From assembly GCA_903835235.1 (NCBI GenBank), contig CAILMF010000048.1, forward strand, positions 1 to 59,647: a DNA stretch of 59,647 nucleotides, written 5' to 3'. A program made the position numbers and the translations under genes. The stretch is from an uncultured Rhodospirillales bacterium. Its GTDB lineage: Bacteria; Pseudomonadota; Alphaproteobacteria; Acetobacterales; Acetobacteraceae. Positions 1 to 8,612 of this stretch are shown here, in pieces (the first letter of the stretch is position 1; each line of letters begins with the position of its first letter). Under the pieces are notes generated by a model. That model did not search any database. It had not been told where the DNA came from and worked only from the letters and a program-made list of their open reading frames with translations.

Positions 1-252
1 CGCCGCGGCGCTGCGCCGGGCCTCCGTCGCCTCGGCCCGCGCCGCGTCGGCCTGTTGCCGCGCCTCGCGGGTCTCGGCCTCGCGCGTCGTCGCTTCGCGC
101 CGGATCCGCGCCAGCTCCTGTTGCAGGCTGCGGATCTGGCGCTCCACCGCCTCCATCCGCGCGGCTTCCTGGGCCGCGGCGGGCAAGCCGCCCACCAGAA
201 CCAGGCCGCCGGCCAGCGCCGCGCCGATCTTCCCGAACCGCCAATGCTGCAT
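1..252 (-). CDS. Secreted coiled-coil protein, N-terminal part (possible porin), cut by window edge
   Basis: Only the first 84 codons are in the window. The reading frame begins with an ATG at 252, preceded by an AGGA-containing ribosome site. Residues 1-27 form a signal peptide with a long Ala/Gly/Leu/Val core ending in PAAAQ. After that comes a charged, Arg/Glu/Gln/Ala-rich heptad-like segment (MEAVERQIRSLQQELARI) typical of a trimeric coiled coil. Alphaproteobacterial outer-membrane porins of the phosphate-selective type often start this way, so a porin is the most likely identity, but the barrel part lies outside the window. A generic periplasmic coiled-coil protein is the alternative. 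Confidence 0.6.
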   Translation of the reverse strand, partial: MQHWRFGKIGAALAGGLVLVGGLPAAAQEAARMEAVERQIRSLQQELARIRREATTREAETREARQQADAARAEATEARRSAAA

Positions 253-516
253 GTCGTCCTACCCCGTTGACCGGGGCGACTAACGGCATACTGGATGCTG
301 GCGCTCTCGCCCGATTATGCGTCAATCCCGTGACGACCGCAGATTTCCCTTTGATGTGAATAACATACGGGTGATCTGTTGCCCCCGGGTGGAATCAACC
401 GTGGCCCTCTGCGCGCGATTGGCGAAACGCGGCCACACACGCGCGGCAGCGCCGGCCCGTCTCCGGCGGCTGTTTCAGCGGCTGAGCCACGCTGCCGATG
501 CCACCACCAGCCGAGG

Positions 517-1611
<1,095 letters not shown>

Positions 1612-1656
1612 GGGGTGCGTCCTCTGCCTCGCGGCGGGCGCTGTAGCACAACCCGC

Positions 1657-2049
1657 TCAGCCGACGAACCGCACCGCCCCACCATATCGCGCCAGCACTG
1701 CATCGGCGGTCAGCAGCACCGCGCCCTCGGTCTCGGCCTGTGCCAGCAGCATCCGGTCGAACGGGTCCTTATGCAGCGCTGGCAGCCGCGCCATCGCCAG
1801 CGCGTGCTCCGCGGTCACCGCCATTTCGGCATAGCCGGCTTCCAGCAACCCGCGCCGCAGCCGCCGCGCATCCACGCGAAAGTCGTCCCGCCCCAGCCCG
1901 GCCTTGATCACCACTTCCCAAATGGAAGCCGCGCTGAAGGCCAGCCGGTTCGCCGCATCCTCAAGCAGCCCGCGCGCTTCGGCCGAAAGCCGTTCCGGCA
2001 GCCCCGCCGCCCACAGCAGCAACTGCGTGTCCAGCAGCAGCAGGCTCAC
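1657..2049 (-). CDS. PIN-domain toxin of a type II toxin-antitoxin pair
   Basis: This is a 130-residue PIN-domain protein of the VapC-like group, predicted to be a Mg-dependent ribonuclease that cleaves RNA when its antitoxin is degraded. The first acidic residue is in LLLDTQLLLW at the N-terminus. Further acidic residues are in SIWEVVIKAG (Glu), in KDPFDRMLLAQ (Asp) and in the C-terminal LLTADAVLARY. It overlaps the upstream antitoxin gene by four bases, so the two are translationally coupled with the antitoxin first, the usual order. The RNA target cannot be told from sequence. Confidence 0.85.
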   Translation of the reverse strand: MSLLLLDTQLLLWAAGLPERLSAEARGLLEDAANRLAFSAASIWEVVIKAGLGRDDFRVDARRLRRGLLEAGYAEMAVTAEHALAMARLPALHKDPFDRMLLAQAETEGAVLLTADAVLARYGGAVRFVG

Positions 2050-2276
2050 CCCTCGAACAGCCCGGCCACGTCCATCCGGTCGAAATCCTCGGGCACCGCG
2101 ATCTCCCCGGCCAGGAACCCCAGCCGCCGCACCGGCCCGGCATCGCCGGCATCCAGCGGCACCACTTTCACCAGGGGCTTGCCAGCGCGGGCGATCACGA
2201 ACCCCCCACCCTTGGAGGCTTCCTCCACCAGGCGCGACAGGTTGGTCTTGGCCTCATGCAGGTTCACGCTGCGCAT
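2046..2276 (-). CDS. Phd/YefM-type antitoxin
   Basis: This 76-residue protein starts with the standard Phd/YefM fold signature (VNLHEAKTNLSRLVEEA) followed by the beta strand FVIARAGKPLVKVVPL. That N-terminal half dimerises and binds the operator. The C-terminal tail (residues 50-76) would wrap around and block the PIN toxin encoded immediately downstream. The pair is probably autoregulated, as is usual in the family, but I could not single out an operator in the short upstream gap at 2277-2336. Confidence 0.85.
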   Translation of the reverse strand: MRSVNLHEAKTNLSRLVEEASKGGGFVIARAGKPLVKVVPLDAGDAGPVRRLGFLAGEIAVPEDFDRMDVAGLFEG

Positions 2277-2336
2277 CGCGGCGGCTCCACGGACTTAGTC
2301 CACTGAAGCTAGTCCATCAGCCCTCGTATCACCCAC

Positions 2337-2843
2337 CTAAATCCGCTGATGCAGCGCACAGACCAGGGTAAACAGCCGCCGCGCCGTCTCGAAGTCCAGC
2401 GTCACCCGGCCATCCAGCCGCGCCACCAGCAGCTCCGCACCCTCGTTGTGCAAACCGCGGCGGCCCATGTCTATCGCCTGGATCCGCGCCTCGTGCCCGC
2501 CCTCGGCCACCACCTGTTCATGGCTGGCCACCACCATGTGGTAGTCCTTGATCAGCCGGCGGAACGGCCCCAGCGCCAGCACCAGCGCATGCAGCGGCGC
2601 GTCCTCGGCGTCGCGGATATCGAACAGCAGCCGCCCGTCCCGCACCGCCAGGTGCAGCCCATACGGCCCCGCCGGCAGCCCCACCGGCGCGAAGACGTTG
2701 TCCGCCAGCAAATCCGCCACCGCCTGCCGCCGATCCGCCTCGGCATAGGCGCTCAGCAGGGGCGAGGCGTCCGGCAGCTCCAGCCGCACCAGCCGCGCGG
2801 TCGCGGCCGGTGGCGCCACCCGCAGGGCGGCGGCGCTAGGCAT
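2337..2843 (-). CDS. UPF0262 family protein
   Basis: This is a 168-residue cytosolic protein of the UPF0262 family, which is largely restricted to Alphaproteobacteria and has no established function. Family features visible here are the segment RRLIKDYHMVVASHEQ in the middle and IDMGRRGLHNEGAELL near the C-terminus. The ATG at 2843 was chosen because it overlaps the stop of the upstream DUF983 gene by eight bases, which implies coupled translation. The longer open frame upstream is only a shadow of that gene. The association with DUF983 may be functional but this is inference. Confidence 0.85.
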   Translation of the reverse strand: MPSAAALRVAPPAATARLVRLELPDASPLLSAYAEADRRQAVADLLADNVFAPVGLPAGPYGLHLAVRDGRLLFDIRDAEDAPLHALVLALGPFRRLIKDYHMVVASHEQVVAEGGHEARIQAIDMGRRGLHNEGAELLVARLDGRVTLDFETARRLFTLVCALHQRI

Positions 2844-3351
2844 CGGTCGGCCTGGCCGGCATGGCCGCGGGCAGGGGAACCTCGGCCTCGCTCTCGAAGC
2901 CCAGCGCGCACATCCAACCCACCACGGTACCCTTGATTGGCCGCAGCAGCAGAATGCAGGCAATGGTGAACAGCGGCAGCCACAGCGCCATGTGCACCCA
3001 CATCGCCGGCTCATAGGCGCGCTCGACCATGAAGATCAGCGGCACCAGCAGATGCCCGGCCAGCAGGATGGTGAAGTAGGGCGGCGCGTCATCGGCCCGC
3101 AGCTCGCCCAGCGGCGCCCGGCAATGCTCGCACTTGTCCACCACCTTCAGCCAGTTGCGCAGCCCCGGCTTGAACACCGTGCCCTGGCCGCAGCAGGGGC
3201 AATGATTGGCCAGCCCGCGGCTCAGCCCCACCCCGTAGGAGGGGGCGGCCCAGGGCAGCGGGGCAACGTCACGGTTCGGTTCCCAGCGCACGAAACAATA
3301 CTCCGTCAGGGCCTGGAGGCCGCCGGAAAGGGCGTGCGGCGCGGGCGTCAT
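2836..3351 (-). CDS. DUF983 family membrane protein
   Basis: This 171-residue protein has a zinc-ribbon-like N-terminal half, with CPCCGQG near residue 54 and CEHCRAPLG about 25 residues later. Two hydrophobic membrane helices follow (PYFTILLAGHLLVPLIF and MWVHMALWLPLFTIACILLL). This is the arrangement of DUF983, a family of unknown function. A TTG four codons upstream is also open, but the ATG at 3351 gives a more normal start. Its stop overlaps the UPF0262 start. Confidence 0.8.
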   Translation of the reverse strand: MTPAPHALSGGLQALTEYCFVRWEPNRDVAPLPWAAPSYGVGLSRGLANHCPCCGQGTVFKPGLRNWLKVVDKCEHCRAPLGELRADDAPPYFTILLAGHLLVPLIFMVERAYEPAMWVHMALWLPLFTIACILLLRPIKGTVVGWMCALGFESEAEVPLPAAMPARPTDA

Positions 3352-3476
3352 GCTGCAACGCAATATGGCGCAGATGGTGGCATAGCTTCAAGCCCTGCGA
3401 CCAACTATTGCGCAGATCGGTGCCCCGGCAGTCCGGGACTTGCGCCAAACGCCGCTTCCGCGCAAGGCTTGGCCCC

Positions 3477-4148
3477 ATGAGCAACCGCATCCTCGTCATC
3501 AACCCCAACAGCTCCGCCAGCTGCACCCGTGGCATGGCCGCGGCCATGGCTCCCTTCAACGCGCCGCACCTGGCCCCGTTCGAGGTCGTCTCGCTGCCCG
3601 GCGGCCCGCCGGCCATCGCCACCTGGCGCCACTGGTACAGCGTGGCCGAACCCCTGGCGCAGATGGTCGAACGCGAGGCCGCCGCCTGCTACGTCATCGG
3701 CTGCGTCAGCGACCCCGGGCTGGAGGCGGTGCGCATGGCCACCAGCAAGCCGGTGCTGGGCATGCTGCGCTGCGCCGTGGCGGCGGCGCTGACCCGGGGC
3801 GAACGCTTCGGCATGATCGGCTTCATGGAAACCAGCCGCCCGCGCCAGCGCCGGGTGTTGCAGGCCATGGGCCTGGAAGCCCGCCTGGCCGGCTTCATCC
3901 CGCTGAACCTGCCGATGGAAACCCTGACCGACCCGCACGCCCCGCGCGCCCGGATCATGGAAGCCGCGCGCCAACTGGCCGCCGAGGGCGCCGAGAGCAT
4001 CGTGCTGGGCTGCACCGGCCTGGCCAGCCACGCCGCGGCGGCCGAGGACGCCGCTGGCATACCTGTCATAGAACCCTGCCAGGCTGCCGGGCTTGCGGCA
4101 TTGCTGGCGGTGGCCGGCAACCGCCCCGCCTTGCAGGAAGTCGCCTGA
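3477..4148 (+). CDS. Asp/Glu/hydantoin racemase family protein
   Basis: This 223-residue enzyme belongs to the aspartate/glutamate/hydantoin racemase superfamily of cofactor-independent racemases using two cysteines. The N-terminus LVINPNSS is the family signature. The two candidate catalytic cysteines are in VIGCVSDPG (near residue 80) and VLGCTGLA (near residue 182). The first lacks the more usual GCF/GCT context, so the substrate is uncertain. Its position about 600 bases from a D-carbamoylase and 4.5 kb from a hydantoinase suggests a hydantoin racemase that would let both enantiomers enter the D-specific pathway. This is context-based inference. Maleate isomerase-like or allantoin racemase roles are alternatives. 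Confidence 0.8.
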   Translation: MSNRILVINPNSSASCTRGMAAAMAPFNAPHLAPFEVVSLPGGPPAIATWRHWYSVAEPLAQMVEREAAACYVIGCVSDPGLEAVRMATSKPVLGMLRCAVAAALTRGERFGMIGFMETSRPRQRRVLQAMGLEARLAGFIPLNLPMETLTDPHAPRARIMEAARQLAAEGAESIVLGCTGLASHAAAAEDAAGIPVIEPCQAAGLAALLAVAGNRPALQEVA

Positions 4149-4150
4149 CC

Positions 4151-4366
4151 ATGTCGCACCACGCCCACCTGCCCACCGCGCTCGGCCTGCTGGCCCATAC
4201 CGGCAAGCCGCGCGGCAGCGTGCCCAGCCGCGACCACGCGCCCGTGGCCTTCGAGGAATCCGCCCGGCTGATGGAAGCCGCGCTGTCCCGCGCGGTGCGG
4301 GACCCCGCGATGCTCGGCCATATCGGCGCCGCGCTGGGCCGCATGGGCCGCGACGCCGGCGGCTGA
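4151..4366 (+). CDS. Small hypothetical protein, 71 aa
   Basis: The start codon lies two bases after the stop of the racemase gene, so the two are probably coupled. The protein is soluble, with a helical central part (FEESARLMEAALSRAVRD) and a glycine-rich end. I do not recognise a family. The tight spacing supports a real gene, but the length is short enough that a chance frame in GC-rich DNA remains possible. Confidence 0.45.
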   Translation: MSHHAHLPTALGLLAHTGKPRGSVPSRDHAPVAFEESARLMEAALSRAVRDPAMLGHIGAALGRMGRDAGG

Positions 4367-4384
4367 GCCGGCAGGCGGCACCGG

Positions 4385-4687
4385 CTACCGCTGCGGGTTC
4401 ATCCCCCCGCCCAGCGCGCCGCGCTCGCCGCCCGGCTCCAGCCGGCCCAGCGTCTCGGGCCGGCCGACATCCGGCCCCAGGGAGCGCCGGTCATCCTCCA
4501 TCAACCGCGTGCTGGAAGGCCCTTCCGGGATCGTCCCGCGCAGGTCCCGCGCCCGGTCTCGCTGGCGGTCCTGCTCCAGCGCGCGGTTCAGCCGGTTCTC
4601 GGCGCCAACAGCGGCACCGGGGGTAGGGGCCTGCGCCCCGGCGGGCGCGGCGCCCAGCAGCAACAGCACGGCAACGGCATAACGCAT
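4385..4687 (-). CDS. Small exported hypothetical protein
   Basis: This is a 100-residue protein with a clear signal peptide (MRYAVAVLLLLGAAPAGAQA) and a strong GGAGG ribosome site eight bases before the ATG at 4687. The mature part is charged and Arg/Asp/Glu/Gly-rich (RALEQDRQRDRARDLRG) with no recognisable domain. It would be periplasmic. Nothing about neighbours explains its role. Confidence 0.6.
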   Translation of the reverse strand: MRYAVAVLLLLGAAPAGAQAPTPGAAVGAENRLNRALEQDRQRDRARDLRGTIPEGPSSTRLMEDDRRSLGPDVGRPETLGRLEPGGERGALGGGMNPQR

Positions 4688-4757
4688 CGCGGCATCCTCC
4701 ATGGGCGCCAAGCCTGCGCCCCCGGAAACTGCAACGCCTTGCGCCGGCGCAAGTCGC

Positions 4758-5723
4758 CTATCCCTTCGGCACCCATTCCTCCGGCGCCACGCTGCCGGTC
4801 TGCTCGACAATCCGGGTGTAGTGCTCCACCCGCCGATGCCGGGCAAAATCAAAAATCGTCCGCCGCCCCAGCTCGCACATGTCCAGGTCGCAATCGGCGA
4901 TGATCAGCTCGTCATCCCAGCTGGTCGCCTGGGCCATGATCTCGCCCTGCGGGTTGACGATGATGGAATGGCCGAACAACTCGTGCCCATCCTCGGTCCC
5001 CGCCTTGGCCACGCCGGCGGCGAAGCAGGAATTCTGGTAGCACCCGGCCTGAATGGCCAGGTGGCTATGCGCCACCCTCAGGTGATGCGCCTCGAAGCCG
5101 CGATTCTCCGCGTTCAGGCTGGGCGTGTTGTAGCCGCACATCACCAACTCCACCTGCTGCAACCCCAGCACACGCCAGGCCTCCGGCCAGCGCCGGTCAT
5201 TGCAGATGAGAATGCCGAGGTTGACCGGCCCGGCCGACCCAACCGGCGCCCGCACCACCGGAAAGCCCAGGTCGCCCGGCTCGAAATACCGCTTCTCCAG
5301 GTGTTGTACTTTTCGCACCGGGTCGTATTCGCTGTGCCCGGGCAGATGCACCTTGCGATACTTCAGCACCGTCTCGCCATTGGGGTGCACGTACACGGCG
5401 GTGTTGTAGCGGTGCCCGTCCGGCGTCTTCTCGGCATAGCCCAGGTGGAAGCCGATGCCGTGCTTCCGCGCGGCGTCCCACAGCGGCGCCGTCTCGTTGG
5501 AGGGCAGCGCGTGCTCATACCAATGGTCGGCGCGGGTCAGGTCTTCCTCATACCAGCGCGGAAAGAAGGTGGTCAGCGCCAGCTCCGGGAAGACCACCAC
5601 CTCGGCGCCCCGACGCGCGGCGGTTTCCATCAGCCTGATCATGCGGGCCACGGCCACGTCGCGCCCCTCGGCCTGCTGGATCGGGCCGAGCTGCGCGGCG
5701 GCAAGGACGAGGCGACGGGACAT
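4758..5723 (-). CDS. N-carbamoyl-D-amino acid hydrolase (nitrilase superfamily)
   Basis: This 321-residue cytosolic amidase hydrolyses N-carbamoyl-D-amino acids to D-amino acids, CO2 and ammonia. The nitrilase triad is present: Glu47 in FPELALTTFFPRW, Lys124 in YRKVHLPGH and Cys174 in ICNDRRWPE. The motifs RYFEPGDLGFP and VMCGYNTPS match characterised D-carbamoylases closely, and the length is slightly longer than the usual 304-310. It is divergently transcribed from the Bug receptor at 5916, which may bring in its substrate. A second copy lies at 7596-8543. Confidence 0.9.
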   Translation of the reverse strand: MSRRLVLAAAQLGPIQQAEGRDVAVARMIRLMETAARRGAEVVVFPELALTTFFPRWYEEDLTRADHWYEHALPSNETAPLWDAARKHGIGFHLGYAEKTPDGHRYNTAVYVHPNGETVLKYRKVHLPGHSEYDPVRKVQHLEKRYFEPGDLGFPVVRAPVGSAGPVNLGILICNDRRWPEAWRVLGLQQVELVMCGYNTPSLNAENRGFEAHHLRVAHSHLAIQAGCYQNSCFAAGVAKAGTEDGHELFGHSIIVNPQGEIMAQATSWDDELIIADCDLDMCELGRRTIFDFARHRRVEHYTRIVEQTGSVAPEEWVPKG

Positions 5724-5915
5724 GCGGCACTACCTGGCTATGGGAGGGAGGCCGCCAGCATGCACCCGGCGCCGCCGCAATCAAGCGCTGCCGCGCGGCC
5801 GGCCCGGGCCACCGGCGCGCGCCCCGATATGCCCGGCCCGCGCAGGCCAGGTCGCGGCAACGGATGACAAGCGTGCGGGGTTGCGGCACATCCCTGTCAA
5901 ACGGAGGACCACGCC

Positions 5916-6896
5916 ATGCCCCGCCTCTCCCGCCGCGCCGCGCTGCTGCTGCCGCTCGCCACCCCCGGCCTGGCCGCGCCGGCGCTGGCCCAGGGGGCCT
6001 TCCCCAGCCGCCCGCTGCGCATGGTCATACCGTTCCCGCCCGGTGGCGGCAGCGACGTTCTGGGCCGCCTGCTGGCGCAGCGCATCGGCGAGGCCCTGGG
6101 CCAGACCGTGGTGCCGGAAAACCGCAGCGGGGCCGGCGGCAACATCGGCACCGACGCCGTCGCCAAGGCGGCACCGGATGGCTACACCCTGGTCACGGTG
6201 TTCAACACCATCGTGGTCAACCAGTTCGTCTTCCGCACCATGCCCTTCGACCTGAAGCGGGACCTGGCGCCGGTGGCCAAGGTGGCGCTGGCGCCCACCG
6301 TCATCGCTGCCGGCCCCAAGCTGCGCGAACGCACCCTGGCCGAGGTCATCGCCACCACCAGGCGCGAGCCCGGCAAGCTGAACCACGGCACGCCCGGCCT
6401 CGGCACCATCACCCATGTCAGCGCGGAGCTGATGGACCGCATGTCCGGCGGCCGGCTGACCCATGTCCACTACCGCGGCACCGGCCCGGCCGTGACGGCC
6501 TGCGTCTCCGGCGAAGTGGAGCTGGTCTCCGCGCCGCTTTCGGCCGTGGAAGGGCTGTTGCAGGGCGGCCAGCTGCGCGCGCTGGGCAACCTGGCGGCGC
6601 AGCCCAGCGCGCTGCTGCCCAACGTGCCCACGGTGGCGGAAGCCGGCCCGCTGCCCGGCTATGCCGTGGACAATTGGGGCGCGGTGCTGGCCCCCGCCGG
6701 CGTGCCGCCGGCCATCCTGGCCCGGCTGGAAGCCGCCTGCCGCGAGGCGGTGGCCTCCCCCGCCGGCCGCGCCGCGCTGGAATCCCGCGGCATCGAGAGC
6801 AGCTTCGCCACCGGCGCCGAGCTGGCCGGGATCATCCGCGCCGACGAACGCCGCTGGGAGCCGGTGGTGCGCGCGGCGAACATCCAGCTGGAGTGA
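5916..6896 (+). CDS. Bug-family periplasmic solute receptor
   Basis: This 326-residue protein is a tripartite-tricarboxylate-transporter (TctC/Bug) substrate-binding protein. It has an Arg-containing signal peptide (MPRLSRRAALLLPLATPGLA) cleaved near ALAQG. The family motifs follow: RMVIPFPPGGGSDVLGR, then ENRSGAGGNIG, VAKAAPDGYTL, and HVHYRGTGPA. These form the two lobes that bind carboxylates or amides. No TctA/TctB membrane genes are in the window, as is common for Bug receptors. Its divergent position next to a D-carbamoylase suggests a ligand related to hydantoins or N-carbamoyl amino acids. That ligand is inferred. Confidence 0.88.
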   Translation: MPRLSRRAALLLPLATPGLAAPALAQGAFPSRPLRMVIPFPPGGGSDVLGRLLAQRIGEALGQTVVPENRSGAGGNIGTDAVAKAAPDGYTLVTVFNTIVVNQFVFRTMPFDLKRDLAPVAKVALAPTVIAAGPKLRERTLAEVIATTRREPGKLNHGTPGLGTITHVSAELMDRMSGGRLTHVHYRGTGPAVTACVSGEVELVSAPLSAVEGLLQGGQLRALGNLAAQPSALLPNVPTVAEAGPLPGYAVDNWGAVLAPAGVPPAILARLEAACREAVASPAGRAALESRGIESSFATGAELAGIIRADERRWEPVVRAANIQLE

Positions 6897-6908
6897 GCGC
6901 GGCGCCGC

Positions 6909-7364
6909 TCAGCGCGCTGGCGCGGTGGGTGCCGGGGGTGCGGGGGCAGCCGGCGGCGTCGGCCAGGCCGGCAGGTTCAGCGTGATGCCGGGCGGCGGCG
7001 GAGGTGCGCTGCTGCTGGCGATGCGCTGGTCCTGAAGGTAGGCGAGCACGCTGACAAATATGGCGATGACCGCGAAGGCAATGCCGGCGCCAACGCCCAG
7101 CGCATTCCAGGCGGCATTCTCGGCGCGCTTCACGTCTTCTTTGGTGGCCAGGTGCGTCAGCGTCTCGGCGATGCGGTCAAGCTTGTCCTCGACCCGACCC
7201 ATGCGCTGGTCGGCCTGGTCGGCGCGCTGCTTCAGAAGAGCGACCTCGGTTTCCATGCCAGGAGGATGGCCATCGCCGCCACCGCCTGCAAGGTCGTTGG
7301 CGGCTGCAGAGCGCTTCGCTCGGCTTTCATTCCAGTGCTTGTTGACGCTCTCCTCAAGCCTCAT
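6909..7364 (-). CDS. Coiled-coil protein with one membrane helix
   Basis: This is a 151-residue protein with three parts: a charged region with a heptad-like helix (residues 38-80, containing KQRADQADQRMGRVEDKLDR), one transmembrane helix (about 90-110, GVGAGIAFAVIAIFVSVLAY), and a Pro/Ala-rich tail. The architecture resembles small phage- or haemolysin-type membrane coiled-coil proteins, but I do not assign a family. Its start overlaps the stop of the 81-aa gene upstream by 11 bases, making it the last gene of the carbamoylase operon. An internal ATG at codon 37 is a possible alternative start. Confidence 0.65.
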   Translation of the reverse strand: MRLEESVNKHWNESRAKRSAAANDLAGGGGDGHPPGMETEVALLKQRADQADQRMGRVEDKLDRIAETLTHLATKEDVKRAENAAWNALGVGAGIAFAVIAIFVSVLAYLQDQRIASSSAPPPPPGITLNLPAWPTPPAAPAPPAPTAPAR

Positions 7365-7599
7365 CGCTAAGACCCTCCAAGGCGTCTCCTATAACTTGAT
7401 TACCCTTGTTAACGTGCTCGCTGGCCGTTTTGAGATGGGTATTCCGGTTTATTACTCCACTGCCCATAGTTGCAGCGATGATGACTTCCTCCAGCGCCGC
7501 CAGCGCCGAGATAGCCGCTTTAACGGCGACGTTGGCGACCTCCCGCGTCTCCGCCAACTCCCGCCGCAGCGCCGCAATCTCGTCCTCGCGCTCGCTCAC
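7354..7599 (-). CDS. Small helical protein, 81 aa
   Basis: The GTG start at 7599 overlaps the carbamoylase stop in a GTGA junction, which strongly suggests coupled translation. The protein opens with a charged coiled-coil segment (EREDEIAALRRELAETREV), then an Ala-rich helix, and ends in a polar tail. The C-terminal half is less GC-biased than its neighbours. There is no recognised domain. A longer in-frame ATG upstream lies inside the carbamoylase gene and is unlikely to be used. Confidence 0.6.
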   Translation of the reverse strand: MSEREDEIAALRRELAETREVANVAVKAAISALAALEEVIIAATMGSGVINRNTHLKTASEHVNKGNQVIGDALEGLSDEA

Positions 7600-8543
7600 T
7601 TCGGCGGCACCGCCCCAACCTGCTCGACAATCGGCCCATACCATTGCGGCCGGCGATGCTGGGCAAAGTTGAACATCTTCTCCTTGCCCTGAAGACACGC
7701 ATCGAAGTCCACATCGGCCAGGATCAGCTCATCCCCCAGCGTCTTGGCCTGCGCCACCACGATCCCGTTGGGGTCCACGATGCAGCTCCCGCCGATCAGC
7801 CCGGCGCCGTCCTCCACGCCGGCCTTGGCCACGGCAATGGCCCAGGTGGCGTTCATGTAGGCATTGGCCTGCGCCGCCAGCACGGAATGGAAGGTCCGCC
7901 GCTCCAGATTCTCGTTCGGCCCGCCATTGGGGTCGTAGCTGGCGGAGTTGTACCCCACCATGACAAGCTCCACGCCCTGCAACCCCAGCACGCGCCAACC
8001 TTCCGGCCAGCGCCGGTCATTGCAGACCAGCATGCCCAGCACCGGGCTGTTCCACACGGAAGGCCCGCGGAAGGCCGGGAAGCCCATGTCGCCGTATTCG
8101 AAGTAGCGCTTCTCCAGCTGCTGGAACTCCTGGGCCGGGCGGAAGTCCTTGCTGCCGGGCAGGTGGATTTTTCGATATTTCCCCAGCACCTGGCCATCCG
8201 GCCCCACCGTGATGGCGGTGTTGAAGCGGTGCCCGTCCGGCGTCAGCTCGGCATAGCCCAGGTAGAACCCCACCCCCAGCGCCTTCGCCCTATCGAAAAG
8301 CTTCTGGCAGTTCGGGTTGGGCATGGATTTTTCAAAGCAGCCCAGCAGCTCCGCATCGCCATCCGGCATGTACCAGCGCGGAAAGAACGTCGTCAGCGCC
8401 AGCTCCGGAAACACTACCAGCTCGGCGCCGTCCTTGGCGGCGGCTTCCAGCAGCGCGATCAGCCGCTCCAGCGTGGCGGCGCGGCTATCGGCGCGCTGGA
8501 TCGGCCCCAATTGGGCACCGGCGAGGCGAATCTGACGAGGCAT
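7596..8543 (-). CDS. N-carbamoyl-D-amino acid hydrolase, second copy
   Basis: This 315-residue nitrilase-superfamily enzyme is a paralogue of the product of 4758-5723. The triad is Glu47 (FPELALTTFFPRW), Lys125 (KYRKIHLPG) and Cys174 (LVCNDRRWPEGW). The ATG at 8543 is preceded by AAGG at good spacing, and was chosen over an upstream GTG. Compared with the first copy it differs in the substrate loop (GYNSASYDPNGGPNE instead of GYNTPSLNAEN), so substrate range may differ. It lies 69 bases after a hydantoinase-like gene, giving the classic hydantoinase/carbamoylase order. Confidence 0.9.
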   Translation of the reverse strand: MPRQIRLAGAQLGPIQRADSRAATLERLIALLEAAAKDGAELVVFPELALTTFFPRWYMPDGDAELLGCFEKSMPNPNCQKLFDRAKALGVGFYLGYAELTPDGHRFNTAITVGPDGQVLGKYRKIHLPGSKDFRPAQEFQQLEKRYFEYGDMGFPAFRGPSVWNSPVLGMLVCNDRRWPEGWRVLGLQGVELVMVGYNSASYDPNGGPNENLERRTFHSVLAAQANAYMNATWAIAVAKAGVEDGAGLIGGSCIVDPNGIVVAQAKTLGDELILADVDFDACLQGKEKMFNFAQHRRPQWYGPIVEQVGAVPPK

Positions 8544-8612
8544 GGCAAACACCTTGGCTGAGCGTACCCCCGGAAGCTGCGTCGGCGCCGCGGCCCGGTC
8601 AATGCACCCGCC

